A DNA stretch of 64,000 bases, taken from the NCBI GenBank assembly GCA_014529385.2, contig CM043950.1, positions 78,175,435 through 78,239,434 on the forward strand, read 5' to 3'. The notes under the pieces were generated by a model. It saw only the letters and a list, made by a program, of their open reading frames with translations, was not told the origin of the DNA and ran no database searches. The position numbers and the translations under genes were made by a program. This stretch comes from Adiantum capillus-veneris. Its lineage: Eukaryota; Streptophyta; Polypodiopsida; Polypodiales; Pteridaceae. Below, piece by piece: positions 10,828-22,401 of this stretch (positions are counted from its first letter, which is position 1; each line of letters opens with the position of its first letter).

Positions 10828-11317
10828 ATTGTCTTTATAGAAGAATAGCCAACTTGATCAAATTTGTACAAGAATCAAGTTGCAGACAAGGAATTAGTGG
10901 CTTGATAGAAAGTTGCAATCGAATCAAGTGGAAATTGACGACAAGTCAATCCAAAGGTGAGTACTCTATCTAGGGCTTCATAAGTCTATATGAACCTTAG
11001 ATCTGGTCGTGTACTAGGAAATCAGGGCATACTCAGAGAAAGCTCCAGTAGAGTATCCACCAAAGAAAGCCTACTGTCTTTATAGAAGAATAGCCAACTT
11101 GATCAAATTTGTACAAGAATCAGGTTGCAGACAAGGAATCAGTGGCTTGATAGAAAGTTGCAATCGAATCAAGTGGAAATTGACGACAAGTCAATCCAAA
11201 GGTGAGTACTCTATCTAGGGTTTCATAAGTTTATATGAACCTTAGATCTGGTCGTGTACTAGGAAATCAGGGCATACTCGAAGAAACCTCCAGTAGAGTA
11301 TCCACCAAAGAAAGCAT
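10828..11317 (+). repeat. 245-bp tandem duplication across the gag start
   Basis: Two copies with a 245-bp period and only a few differences. Each holds the same leader and the same Gag start (ATG near 10991 and 11235, protein MNLRSGRVL). LRSGR is a common N-terminal word of plant Ty3/gypsy Gag proteins. Confidence 0.9.
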
Positions 11318-11427
11318 GAATCAAGGCAATTCCTTGCACACAATTCTTGAAGAAGTATCAGATACTTTTTTAGACTCAACATCCGAAATGTCTTCTTACT
11401 CGACTCACTCAGAAACCGGAATGACAA
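11235..11427 (+). pseudogene. N-terminal fragment of gag (second Ty3/gypsy element)
   Basis: Begins MNLRSGRVLGNQG, then a Ser/Glu-rich stretch, and loses coding character at about 11427 where a 2.2-kb foreign segment begins. The main gag body resumes at about 13676 with a related charged composition, so this is probably the 5' end of the same gene. The first tandem copy (10991) starts the same protein but runs into the second copy. Confidence 0.55.
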
Positions 11428-12616
11428 TGTGCTATAAGCATATACTCTCTTTTTACAAGACTAGCCGTTGGTGCAGCCAAAGTTGGTCCGAGCTAGGAGA
11501 TGGTCTATGCCAGACAGACGTGGTAGTTGAGTGCAGTGCAGAAGGCTAGGGAAAGTGCCAAGGCCGTAGGCAGCCCAAGGATAGTAGACGTGTATGCTCG
11601 AAGCAGTTTTTTAGGCCAAGGGCATGTTGAAAAGAGCCAAGAAATTTGGTGTCCTTCTGTGCTCGAGATGTGGGTTTTATATGCTAGAATGTGGGGTTCA
11701 GTGTTCTTTCCAAGCCGGTCAAGACGACTCATCAAACGGAGCCCCGGTACTCTAGATATTTCAGTTTAAAGAAAGAGTATGTGTCTCGGGCTGTGGTCAC
11801 TATATACATGTGTAGTGCTTGAGTTGTGGAGCATGCCTGTCTTCTCGGAATGCAAATCAGAGCTCTGGATAGCAAGTTATGGCTAATAGAAGATTTTTCG
11901 TGGGTTGGGTCTGAGCCCACTTGGATGCAATGGAGGGTGTGCCATATGGAATCTTTTGGGCCTTGCCAAGACTCTCGTTGGAAGGGTGTACCATATGGAG
12001 TTAGCACAAATTGACTGCACATCAATCGGATATTTGGTCGGTCAGATACAACGAGACGAAGTTAGGAGCATTTTGATAGTGAAAGGTGGCAGAAGATTTT
12101 TTTGTTGTTTGGTGGCCTTGTTGGGCGGGCTTGGGAAAATCAAGAGATGACTAGGATTGCATGGATCCAAGCCAGCAATACGAGATTTCGTCCCGGTCTT
12201 ACGGCTCAAGTATCAGGCTTGGAAGCAGTAAGTTATGCTCATTGGAAAATGGTAAAAAAAATGAAGGTTTTTCAAAGTTTGGTGAAGATTCAAAGGGGTT
12301 CACATGGACAAGCCTCGTGAGGCTGCCACGAGTGGCCCCACATGCACTGCCCGCGAGCAGCAGTGCAAGGTAAAAGGCCGCAAAGGGGCTCCACAATGTG
12401 TTCTCGAAGAGGAGTAAGGAGCCTAGAGCTCGTGGGTTATGGCGTCTAGCGCCGCTGGCGCTGCGCAGGAAGAAGGCGGCGGTTTTGGGGGGCCAGGTGT
12501 CGCATGCCCGTGCGGGGCGGAGACCGGCCGGTTGAGTAGTGATGACGAGGCCGACCGGCTAGGATTGGTTCCCACAGGACCTTGGCTCCCCCGGTTTTTT
12601 AAAGGAAATGCCCCCC

Positions 12617-12647
<31 letters not shown>

Positions 12648-12708
12648 AAATAAATAAATTAGCGACATCGCTAATGCTTGAGGGGAAGGGGTCGGGGATA
12701 GTTCCCGC

Positions 12709-12776
<68 letters not shown>

Positions 12777-12940
12777 GCCAGATGGACAAAGCAAAGGGGA
12801 GTAGAAGCCGGACAAAGCAAAGCAAGGGCAAGGCCAAGAAAGGGTAGTGCAAGGTTGAGTTCCAAAGGGGTAAAAATGGAAATGAAAAAAATAAAATAAA
12901 TAGAATGCCTAGGGGGCAATAGCAACATCGCTAATGCCCC

Positions 12941-12971
<31 letters not shown>

Positions 12972-13657
12972 ACAAGTGCAAAAGAGAGAAGAACGCACAG
13001 ATAGAGCAAGGTGGTGTCCCTCCTAAAAGATACCAAAAATGGGTGCCATATGGACCAATTAAAGAGGATTTTCCCCAAATTGAAGGTCCCCCGCTATAAA
13101 AGTAAAAAATTAATCAAATTAGGGGCTTCTTCTTAGCTTTTTTCTTGGCTTGTGGAGCCCGTTGGGAGCCTGCAAAGTGGAGCTTTTGGACAGAGGAGTG
13201 TGCCTGTCAAGCCCTTTGCATTTTTCTTGTGTAAGTGGCCACGGTGATGCAAGTGTGAGTTTGTATAGGTGTTTTGTGGAGTGCAATCGAGTCGTTGTTG
13301 CGTCGCCTTGCTGTTGTGTCCCCTTCCCCCCTTCTCTTTCTTCTGCTCTGGTGTTTTCCCTCGGTGCCGGCTGTGTGGAAGTTGGTGCCCCCCCGGAACG
13401 ATGGTGTTTTGAGTGAGAGAGTGAGATTGAGTGGCTGTGTGAAAGGGTGGAGACAGACTGTGGTACTAAGTATGTCTTGTGTGGTGGTTTTGTGGAGTGT
13501 GTGAGTAGTGGCAATCGAGCAGGCGGTGGTCTACTAGTGTGAGTTGTGTGGTTGAAGGTGTTTCCCGAGAGGACAAGGGGTTTTGTGAATACCTTGAGCT
13601 ATAGAGAGGCCCTTTTGTTTGTGATGGGCGTGTTCCCCCATTCCCCCCCTCCACCGT
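11428..13657 (+). repeat. LTR-like inserted segment, with poly-C and AG tracts
   Basis: Separates two parts of gag. It begins TGTGCTATAAG and ends ACCGTCA, as an LTR might, but no matching target duplication is seen, so its limits are uncertain. A TATA box (TATAAAAG near 13095) about 560 bp from its end fits an LTR promoter. It holds a run of 27 C then 13 A (12611-12650), an AG repeat (12713-12771) and a run of 30 C (12942-12971). The word AGCRACATCGCTAATGC occurs at 12660 and 12921. The frames at 12423-12852 and 12671-13078 come from the AG repeat. Confidence 0.4.
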
Positions 13658-13675
13658 CATGGAGCCCAATTTTAC

Positions 13676-15869
13676 TTGGACCCTAATGAGGAGTGTGCTA
13701 TTCGCATTGATGACCATGATATTGAGTTCAAAGAAGAGATTAGGGAAAACAAACAAGAAAAAATGTACATGGACAGAAACGAAACTCAATATGTACAAGT
13801 TGAAAACCCTGATGTGGTAGAAATATGGCGGTTAGAAGTAAACACCATAATCCCAGATAAGTCGGCAAAAGAAGGACCACCAACTTTAGAATTAGAGGGA
13901 TACGATCAAGTAGACTTGAAGCCTTTGAAATGGTTAAGTACGGGTAATCCTAGGATCAGAGTCTATTGTTGGGAAGATAGAAACATAAAAGATCTTATAT
14001 GGACTTTGCATGCCAAACCAGGACAACAAACAACCATGAAGATCATCTATATCTTCAAGATCAAAGATAAGGGGGCAGCGGACCTACCAACCTACCTGTT
14101 TAGGGATTGTTATAACGACAACTTTGTTATGATGACTCATGAGGAGGTAGAACAAACCAAATACCAAGGGTATTCCATACGGGATTGGATACTGGGACAA
14201 GGACCAGAGACAATTCCAAGAGATGAACACCGTGAGAGATCATCTAAGAGTAATGTAAAGAAACCAGAAACCACCTCATCAGGTAGAAAACCGGGTGACA
14301 CTAAGGCCAGTCCAAGGCTACATGAGTCACTATTTCCAACAGACTGGTTTGAAGGACTCAAAACAGGACCAACTGCCAGAAGACCTAGAGTTGAACCAAA
14401 CAGACACGTCAGACCAGCTGATTTTCAAAAATGGTTCAGAGAATACAGTGGATCAGGGGATCCATACAACCACTTAGCAAGCTTTAAGCAAGTTCTAAGA
14501 GCAGAACGTATATTCCGTTTCCATACTCAATTCGAGGGGTTTGGAACGACATTAGAAGGAAAAGTATTGACATGGTTCCAAAACAGTCCACCAAGGTCAA
14601 CCATGGACTTGAACACATTAGCTCAAGGATTTGTAGCTGTTTGTTTCTAAAAAGGGATCAAACATTATACGGTAGCTCAAATATATAGCTTTAAACAGAA
14701 ACATGGTGATTCTGTTAGGGATTGTGCAACTTGAATGAAACATTACATTGCTAGATGTCTAGATCTGAAGATACCTACAGAAGAACGACTTGTATCTTTA
14801 ATTCTAGAGGGATTGCTAAACAAAGAACTTCATGCTGTACTTTATAGTAAAAAGCATACAACCCTAGAAGTGTGTTTGTCAGATGCTATTGACTTGAAAG
14901 ACTATTGCAAAATTTTCAACAAAAAAGATGTCCCTAAGGATAACCAAAGCGACAAAACAACATCCACTAAACAAGCACAAGTGGGAACTGCTGCTGCAGC
15001 ACCACTCTTAGCCATAGAAGATATTCTTAAAAGGATGAACAACATGATGAAAAACATGCAAAAAGCACCTATGATGGTACTAGTACAAGGGATATATCCA
15101 CAGGGAAAACCAGTTAGGCCACAAAAATGGTGGGCAATCGAGGGTAAATGGACCAACCATGAGACCCACGAGTGCTACTTCAGACCAAAGTATGATGGGA
15201 ATGTTCAATACGTGCCCATGAGGGCACAAGGACAACCCATGTACAAATATCAGCCTAATATGTCCCAAGCTCAAAGACCACCAATGGGTATAGAAAGAGC
15301 TCGACCTATGTTGGGACAATAACCTCCGTATCCAGGACATAATGCAGTGCCTGTAAAGTATATGCACTCTGAAGGAGTCATAGATGAACAAGAAGTAGGG
15401 CCTGTTTCACCCTATACAGAGCCTAGTCCATCTATAGTAATGGTAGAAGGAGACTGGTATAATTCACATCCACAACTAATGGAAGAAACCATGACTTATG
15501 CTCCCCCAAAGCTCGCACTAATACTATATTATGTAGCTAATCAAGGTTTCAGACCTCCCATGGTAAGACCCATGATGAAGCCAAGAACCGGTGTCGTGTC
15601 ATGGCACGTACATAGTGTAAAATGAAAACATTCACCTCACTCTTGACATTTCTCAATGTGTGCAAATAAAAGCAATCATGTACATATTGTGATATATGTT
15701 GAAGCGTCTACTGCAATCATTATCATGTACATACCTATCCAAGGAGTCATGGCCCTAGATGTGGTGCATTTGTATGATTTTCCACTTGATAAGATGATTA
15801 ATTTTTTTATACAATGTATATATTCCAAGTGTTTCACGGTGGCACACTTATCTCGCTTATAAAGACTGA
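13676..15869 (+). pseudogene. gag of second Ty3/gypsy element
   Basis: A long Gag-like protein in several open pieces. The central part (14380-14650) has the retrotransposon Gag pattern: FQKWFREYSGSGDPYNHL, then LEGKVLTWF. After TAA at 14648 and TGA at 14732 it continues (ARCLDLKIPTEERLVSLILEGL, LSDAIDLKDYC), ending in a Pro/Gln-rich stretch to 15322, with a further open stretch at 15347-15625. Coding character fades before 15869, where the nested Gag-protease element starts. The N-terminus before 14100 is an unusual charged region I do not recognise. The zinc knuckles of this protein lie beyond the insertion at 19846. Confidence 0.75.
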
Positions 15870-16783
15870 TGTGTGCAAAAAACTGCCAAAAATAGCAGCT
15901 AACAACAGGCACCGTTGCAAAATTACATGTAAAGTGACCCAAAATGGTATATTGATGGAAAATTATGCTTATCTATGCTTTTTATGCTTATGGGAGTGAT
16001 CCCACAAATTGAGGGATTTATTTGAATCCGTTTGGGATTTTTTGCATAAAAAATGGCATTCTTTGGGTCAAAAATGAGCTGAAAATGGCCTAGTTATGGT
16101 CGGATATGGAAAAATGGCCTAAAAAATGACACATCACAGAAAATTCACTGGGTAAGAGAGGGAGGACTGCTTTTGACAGAAAAAACCTGCAATTTTTCTC
16201 TGTTCAATAGCTTCCATGGTTGCCCAATCTATGTGTGTTGCAGTCCTGCCTCTTCGCAATCTTGTATATGAGCTTGTGAGGGAGTGAGTTAGGGTTTCCC
16301 CTTATCAAAATGGTGTTTGGGCTTCAATATAGAAGCTCTTAAATCTCTGCAAAATCACAAAATGGTCGCTCGCCAAGAAGGTGGAAGCTCAAGCATTCCT
16401 TTCAATTGTTTGATGTTACGACTATGAAATTGGGGGCGAGGCTACATGATACCATGAAAGAGGTTTGGGTTTTGATTGAGAATTGTGCTTGTATGAGCAT
16501 TGAGTTTTCAAGGCTGAAACATTATTGTTTTTCAATGGTCTTTTTAAGTGAAATTGAGTGTGATTTGGTGATGCTCTCATCATACTCTTGACTATGAGAA
16601 TAAGCAAACTCCAAGCACGATAGGAAAGAGGGGTTGTGACTTTGCTGTCACGAACGCTCTTAGATTTTTTGTCACCTTAGAAAGAGGGTTGGTGATTCTT
16701 CAGAAAGTGTTTGTGACTCTCATCACAAACTCTCACAGCCAGAGGTTCTGCACCTTCCCAGTTAGACCGCACACATTCCGACA
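15870..16783 (+). repeat. 5' LTR of the Gag-protease element (914 bp)
   Basis: Starts TGTGTGC, ends CCGACA. The last 280 bp (16507-16783) match 19556-19845. It contains 'gtcacgaacgctcttag' and a repeated 'ctcatcacaaactctcac' region shared by both LTRs. Confidence 0.75.
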
Positions 16784-16787
16784 TTTT

Positions 16788-16805
16788 TGGTGAACCCGAC
16801 GCGAA
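16788..16805 (+). other. primer-binding site candidate
   Basis: TGGTGAACCCGACGCGAA starts five bases after the LTR. It begins TGG, as required to pair with a tRNA CCA end. The tRNA was not identified. Confidence 0.5.
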
Positions 16806-16866
16806 GCAGCTGGGGTGGGGGTTCAAATATTTTTAAAAAAATATTTAATTACAAATAGATAAATCT

Positions 16867-18110
16867 ATGGATCAACAAGAGCAACAAAGCATGCATTTTT
16901 ATCAAGGCACAATGCAATGTTTCAAGCATTCACCATGTTTATGAAACAACAACAAGCTGCAAAAAGAAGGGAGGTGTCACCAACCAAAGCCCTTCAAGCT
17001 ATTATGAAAAAAATGGACCAATTTGAAGGGAAATGAGTCAAAAGTTTGTTTGTGGTTATGTAAAGGAGATGGAGCTACAACGGGTTCTAGTGGTGGTCAT
17101 GATTCGTAGTTTTGAGCTTGTTGTGGTCCCTGAGATTAGAGACCATGGAATCAGGGAGGAGCATCGAGAAGGTTGGGAGAAATTCAAATTATCCCTAAAG
17201 GAGGAATTCTTCATGGAGGACTCTGAAAGGGTTACAAAAAGGACCTTTTTGGAATGGGTTGCAAAGCCAAAAGAAGGAATTTCCATCACCAAACTGTTGA
17301 GAGAGTTTGAGCGACGCTATGCTCAACTATCAAGAACAAAGCGGGCTACTTTGGATAGTGAAAATACCAATTTTCTCCATCAAGCCGCAGGTCATGAGCT
17401 CCAAGAAAAGCTAGAGCTACTCCTTGAAGACAACAATACAGAACAGGGTCTAAAGGCTGAGTGAAAAGAGGTTGAAGACGCAGTCTCATTGCTTGCTAAG
17501 AGGCAACGTCGTAGGGACAAGATCACGGTGAATGGTACTACCTCTCCTCCTAGAACGTTAGAGACTCCACCAAAGCCTACTGCTGTGAGTTCAAAAGGTG
17601 ATAATTCAATGCTTGATGAGCTTGTTAAGGGCATGCAAGAACTGAAGTTAAAGCTAACAAGGCTTGAAGAGAAAGGACAACCTGCTGCTGCAGGACAAAA
17701 ATCCCAAAGCAAAGAAAGATTTGTGCACAAATGCATATGGTGTGATGGCACGGACCATGGTAGAAGGGATTGTGATAGCTTTAGTGATTCCTTAAAAAGA
17801 GATCTTGTGTTTTTTAAGGATGGCAAGATCCATCTGCAAGAGACAGGTATGCCATAAGGAGCTAACTTTGGAAAAGGAGGTATGTGGAAGTTAGTGGAGG
17901 TTATGGCAACTAGTCATGCTATTTTTGCAATGGAGGCTGCTACCTATGGGGCAAAGATAGACCTAACTCCAAAGAAAGTGTTAAAGTATACTCCATATGA
18001 TTTTGACGAGGTTGATAGCTTGTGGCCATATGCAGTAGCCTCATCCAAAAAAGGGAAGGTAACTAAACAGGTTTTCATGAAGCTGGTGATTGCATACGCC
18101 ATACAATAGG
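16867..18110 (+). pseudogene. Gag of the non-autonomous element
   Basis: Begins near ATG 16867 (MDQQEQQ), with a frame change by 17033. The open part 17033-17464 holds a Gag-like helical region (WEKFKLSLKEEF, LLREFERRYAQL). After a TGA at 17462 the same reading continues through KRQRRRDK, a coiled-coil-like stretch (LDELVKGMQELKLKLTRLEEK) and a CCHC zinc knuckle CIWCDGTDHGRRDC at about 17730-17775, which binds RNA in Gag proteins. A further open stretch with a polar, non-repetitive sequence runs to 18107. Several stops show it is dead. Confidence 0.65.
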
Positions 18111-18123
18111 TTGGGACGACCCT

Positions 18124-18519
18124 GTGGACTCCTTATTAGTGCATGCCTATCTTCCAAAATGCTATAACAATGAAGCAATTGTGGAAGAGAAGCGCAGATG
18201 TGAGAATGGAGATGCAGGTCCTTCTACTTTGAAGAGGGTTACAAGAGCTGGTGGAAGAAAGGATCCAGGACCTTCTTATGAGCGTCCATCACATGTGCCT
18301 CCTCCTCCTAAGATTCCTATGGAGGAGGCATCTACAGGGAAAAAGAAAGAGCAAGGAAAAGCTAAAGCAAAAGTCCATGCATACAAACTACAATCTGACA
18401 TTAAAGCTACAACAAACTTAAAGCAGGTATTGGAGGAAAGGATTTTGAATAGAAAAGTTGAGTGTACCTTGGGTGAGGTTATTGCATTTCTAAATGCGAG
18501 TTTCATGAAGAAATTATAG
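18124..18519 (+). pseudogene. linker between Gag and protease
   Basis: Open frame of 131 codons, basic and Pro-rich in the middle (HVPPPPKIP, KKKEQGKAKAK). The position suggests it was part of one Gag-protease polyprotein with the frames on either side. No recognised domain. Confidence 0.45.
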
Positions 18520-18776
18520 ATATCATAAAAAGAAAGAGGCAAACTCTCACTTAGTCTATTCCTCCAGAGTCTGAGGGTGAAGGGGAGTCACTCGAGGCAC
18601 ATGGAATACATGTCCAAGAGAGTGATTGCGATGACAGTGTGGTATGATGCTACCAATCTTGTCGAAGAGATGCACATGCTAGATTTGTAGAGGATGATGA
18701 TGAAGATGGAGCCTCCTATAAAAGCCACTACTCCAAAAGTCATTCGGCAAGAGCTTCAACAGAAACTTTAGTCAAG

Positions 18777-19253
18777 GTGGGTGATCTTGAGGAGCCATAT
18801 GTTGCATTAATAGATCATGGCTCTGCGATCAATCTTATGTCCAAGATTCTTTACATGAAGGGTAAGTGGTCGATAAACACAGACCATGGGTGGAAGATTA
18901 GAGCTACAAAGAACTCATCAGGGGAGCTGTATGGGGCCTGTCCAAATATGAAGGTGACGGTTGGTAATGTGAAGGATGAGCAAAGCTTCTTTGTGCAGGA
19001 GATGTCTACCTATCCTCTTATCCTTGGGCAGCCATACATCATAGCCGTTCACATAGAAACAAAGTTCTTGGATGATGGGTCTGCTTATGCTAGGGTAAAG
19101 AGCAGAGATGGGAAGCGAGCTGTGCAATTTTTGAGTGTATGTGTGAATCACGAGAGGAACCTCAATATTCTTTGTGAGTATCCTCTACCAAAAGCGAACA
19201 AAGAGTTCAAAGAGTACAGGGAGACAAGGCATTTTGGCCATGTACCATTGTGA
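18777..19253 (+). pseudogene. retroviral-type aspartic protease
   Basis: The active-site block reads VALIDHGSAINLMS, with His where most proteases have Thr or Ser (D-T/S-G). A second typical block, YPLILGQPYI, follows about 75 residues later, matching the flap-to-end region (LG-P/D-W). About 158 residues are open. The frame ends before any reverse-transcriptase motif, and the next 300 bp lead straight to the 3' LTR, supporting a Gag-protease-only element. Confidence 0.65.
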
Positions 19254-19436
19254 AGCGTGATTGCAATGATACAAGAAGAAAAAGATTCTCGCCTCACCCA
19301 AAGCAAGAAGAAGCTTTTTCTACAGGTTTCTAGGAATTAACAGAGCATGGGTCAGTATGTTTTTTGAAGCTTGAGGATATGAAAAGAAATGCGCGACAAT
19401 ATGTATATAGTGTACAAAAATACATGAAAGAAAATG

Positions 19437-19845
19437 GTTTTATAGAGGAAATTGAATACATTTTAGGTTTCTTTGAACAAGTTCTCATGTAGATACTATG
19501 CTCAAGTTTCTCATGTAGATACATTTTAGGTTTCTTTGAACAAGTTTCTCATGTAGTTTTCATGGCTGAAACATTATTTTTTTTCAATGGTCTTTTTAAG
19601 TGAAATTGAATGTGATTTGTTGATCCTTTCATCATACTCTTGACTACGAGAACAAGCAGACTCCAAGCACGATAGGAAAGAGGATTTGTGACTTTGCAGA
19701 ACGCTCTTAGATTTTTTGTTACCCTTAGAAGGAGGGTTGGTGATTCTCCACAAACGCTTTCTCACAAAGTGTTTGTGACTCTTATCACAAACTCTCACAG
19801 CCAGAGGTTCTGCACCTTCCTAGCTAGACCGCACACATTTCGACA
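19437..19845 (+). repeat. 3' LTR (5'-truncated) and adjoining short repeat
   Basis: 19556-19845 matches the last 280 bp of the 5' LTR and ends with the same CGACA. The first 640 bp of the LTR are missing. In their place 19437-19555 carries a duplicated word, 'cattttaggtttctttgaa', twice. Confidence 0.7.
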
Positions 19846-20060
19846 CTGAAAACTGTCATAATTGTGGTGCTAATGATCATTGAAAAAATGAATGTCCAAA
19901 ACCTGACAAAAACCTCAAACCAGTTGAAGCCTATTGCATACAATGTTGCAAAAAGTTAGGACACTTTCCGGAAGATTGTCCTAAAAATCCTTTGAACAAG
20001 GGTAAAACCGTAGTAAACGTAGTCCAAGTGATACCTAGTAGCTCATCAGAGAGTTAACCG
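19846..20060 (+). pseudogene. Gag zinc knuckles of second Ty3/gypsy element
   Basis: Two CCHC knuckles in a row: CHNCGANDH--NEC (one stop inside) and CIQCCKKLGHFPEDC. They continue the gag interrupted at 15869. A short Lys/Ser-rich tail follows, then the frame is lost; the protease and first half of reverse transcriptase are absent. Confidence 0.75.
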
Positions 20061-20104
20061 ATTGTTCCAATCAAGGTAATCACTAGAGCCCACGCTAACA
20101 TAAT

Positions 20105-20715
20105 GGGGTATATTTCCCTATTGGGTAATTCCATTTGGGTTAACTAATGCTCAAGCCACATTTCAAAGGTTGATGAGCCATGCTTTCAAAGAATATCTTA
20201 GAAAATTCTTAGAAGTATATATGGATGATCTATGGGTACATTCATCAATCCGGGCTGATCGTTTTGAAACCTCAAAAAGATATTCAAAAAATGTAGACTT
20301 TATAGCATTTGCTTAAATCCTAAAAAGTGCACATTCATAGGAAGACAAGGAAAAATTATTGGACATATAGTGTCTAAAAATGGTATAGCTACTGATATTG
20401 AGAAGATTAATGTAATTTCTAATTTGCTTAGACCAACAACAGTCAAGCGGGTACAAGCCTTCATAGGGCATTGTGGATATTACCGACAGTTCATTTACAT
20501 GTATGCTATAATTACAAAACTTATGTATATCTTTATTACACACTTTGAATGGACCGAGGCATGTGAAGAATCCTTCATGAAGCTTAACCAAGATCTCACC
20601 TCAGCTCCAATATTGAAAGCACCATATTGGAATAAGGTATTCCACATACATGTAGATGCTTCCAATTTTTCTAACGGTTGTATACTAGCCAGGAGATGGG
20701 AAAATTGACTTTCCT
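20105..20715 (+). pseudogene. reverse transcriptase (C-terminal half) and start of RNase H
   Basis: The catalytic block is present as VYMDDLWVHS (near 20215-20245) after the PFGLTNAQATFQ motif. The thumb follows (KKCTFIGRQGKIIGHIVS), then GYYRQFI, then the RNase H start IHVDAS near 20645. At least two frame changes occur between 20105 and 20370. At 20720 the MITE interrupts it. In a working element this enzyme copies the RNA into DNA. Confidence 0.85.
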
Positions 20716-20719
20716 ATTT

Positions 20720-21007
20720 GGGTGAAAGCATGTTAACTTGTCATGCTTTTTCATGTCCCGGACAATGCTAACTAGCACAATTTTGACATATGCTAACTAG
20801 TACAATAACTTGAGCTACATCTCCAAGATCTATGACATATGATATATCAATAGAAAGCACTTGAAACAAGGAATCCAAATGTACAACCTCCAACAAATTT
20901 TGATATTATTTGTAAAAAATTTACCGCACACCCATCTTTTTGAAGATGTGCTAACTTGAAACTGCTAACTAGCACGAAAAGCGCGACAGGTTAACATGCT
21001 TTCACCC
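20720..21007. mobile_element. MITE, 288 bp, with long terminal inverted repeats
   Basis: The left end reads GGGTGAAAGCATGTTAACTT and the right end is its inverse with three differences over about 30 bp. ATTT flanks it on both sides (20716-20719 and 21008-21011). Inside, the word 'tgctaactag(c/t)ac' occurs three times. It lies in the RNase H sequence and the host reading resumes immediately after it. No coding capacity. Family not assigned: a 4-bp duplication is unusual for the common plant superfamilies. Confidence 0.85.
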
Positions 21008-21316
21008 ATTTCTTATGCTAGCAAAAAATTGAACATGGTGGAAAATAATTACACCACCACCAAAAGAAAAGGATTAGGAATGATCTATGTCGTTAAAAAG
21101 TATAGACATTACCTATTAGCCAACAAGTTTGTGTTATTTGTGGACCACCAAGCTTTGTTGTATTTGGTCAAAAAGCCATGCAGCACAGGAAGAATAGTGA
21201 GATGGTTCATCATTCTTCTGGAATTTGATTTCATTGTGGTTGTAAAAAAATGCACTACACATCAACGAGCAGATCATTTGTCAAGGATTGTTTCGGGAGA
21301 ATCACCTAAGGGGTAG
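21008..21316 (+). pseudogene. RNase H (rest) of second Ty3/gypsy element
   Basis: Continues from 20715 after the MITE: ISYASKKLN, then NYTTTKRKGLGMIY, FVLFVDHQALLYL and HQRADHLSR, all typical of Ty3/gypsy RNase H. In the family this removes the RNA strand after copying. Stop at 21314. Confidence 0.85.
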
Positions 21317-21479
21317 ATGATGATCTATCAGATGCCTATTTATTCTCCATAGAAATGATACCTCGATGGTCGGAAAACATTGTGTCATTGATGACAATAG
21401 CTCAAGTGGATTCACAAATACCACTTTCTATCACAATCAAATAAACAGAGCAATTGGCTATGTATCAATTTCTAGCTCG

Positions 21480-22401
21480 TAGGATATACAAAAGAAAACG
21501 GGACGGGATATTGCTTTTATGAATTAATCCTGAAGAAAAAGAACAGTACCTAAGTCAAGCACATGTTACCATAGTAGGACTTCACTTTGCAAAAGACCAA
21601 ACTATGCAATGAATCTTGAGACTTGGAGTATTTTGGCCGACTATAAGGAGAGATGTTCGATCTTTTGTAGCAGATATTCCTCAATGTCAAAAACAAACAC
21701 CCATACCTCATGTAACATTGTTTCAAGTGTCACTTGTTTCTAAGTGGAGTAACTATCTAGTTACTTTATTATCGAGCCAAACATTTCCTAAGGATATGAG
21801 TAAACACCGTCAAAGAGCAATTATAACTGAAGCAAGAGATGATGCTCTTATTGGGAACCAATTGTATCGGAGAGGTAAAGATCAACATTTGCGTCTTTGT
21901 GCAAATGAAAACAAGTATATTCCAATCATAGAATAAGCACATGCTAGATTAGCTGGAGGTCAATTTTCTAGTGAGACCACTGCAAGAGCAATCTTGATGG
22001 CAGGCATATGGTGGCCCGCACATTTTGCAGATGCCAAAGAATATGTTCGAAGGTGCAATGCTTCTCAGCGAGCAAAAATGCCAACATGAGTAGATAGCAT
22101 GTCCTTAAGACCAATGATGGGGGCTAGAGCTTTCGCAAAATGGGGTATAGATTTTGTTGGATCGATACAGCCACGTGCTTATAGAACCCAAGCTCAATAT
22201 ATCATTGTAGCTACGGACTATTTGACCAAGTTGGTCGAGGCTAAAGCAACTCAAAAGAATGATGCCAGAACCACTGTTGCATTCTTATATGAGTATGTAT
22301 TCACGAGATATGAACTACCAATAGAAATTATCGGTGATCGTGAAACTCATTTCCTCACTGAGGTAATCAAGTATTTGCTTAACACTAGAATGGTAACCTA
22401 A
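21480..22401 (+). pseudogene. integrase, truncated after the second catalytic Asp
   Basis: The zinc-binding region appears in pieces, and a similar piece occurs twice: FWPTIRRDVRSFVADIPQCQ (about 21628) and WWPAHFADAKEYVRRCNASQ (about 22010), suggesting an old internal duplication. The core then has WGIDFVG (first Asp, about 22142) and the block before the second Asp (ELPIEIIGDRETHF, about 22310-22350). The catalytic Glu and C-terminal domain are missing; coding ends at 22401. Confidence 0.8.

Larger units (their letters stand above)
15870..19845 (+). mobile_element. non-autonomous Gag-protease LTR element
   Basis: Complete insertion with CTGA on both sides (15866-15869 and 19846-19849), a 914-bp 5' LTR, a primer-binding site, Gag and protease sequence, and a shortened 3' LTR. 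No reverse transcriptase or integrase can be found in any frame. Elements of this type, encoding Gag only, are known in plants (TR-GAG) and depend on another element for enzymes. The host LTR end at 10673 resembles this element's LTR ends, which hints that the partner was a relative of the host element. The host gag resumes directly after 19849. Confidence 0.75.

Noticed and set aside
11428-13657. Complete solo LTR with target duplication
   Set aside because: TG and CA ends can be chosen, but the flanking bases do not match, so only an LTR-like call is made.
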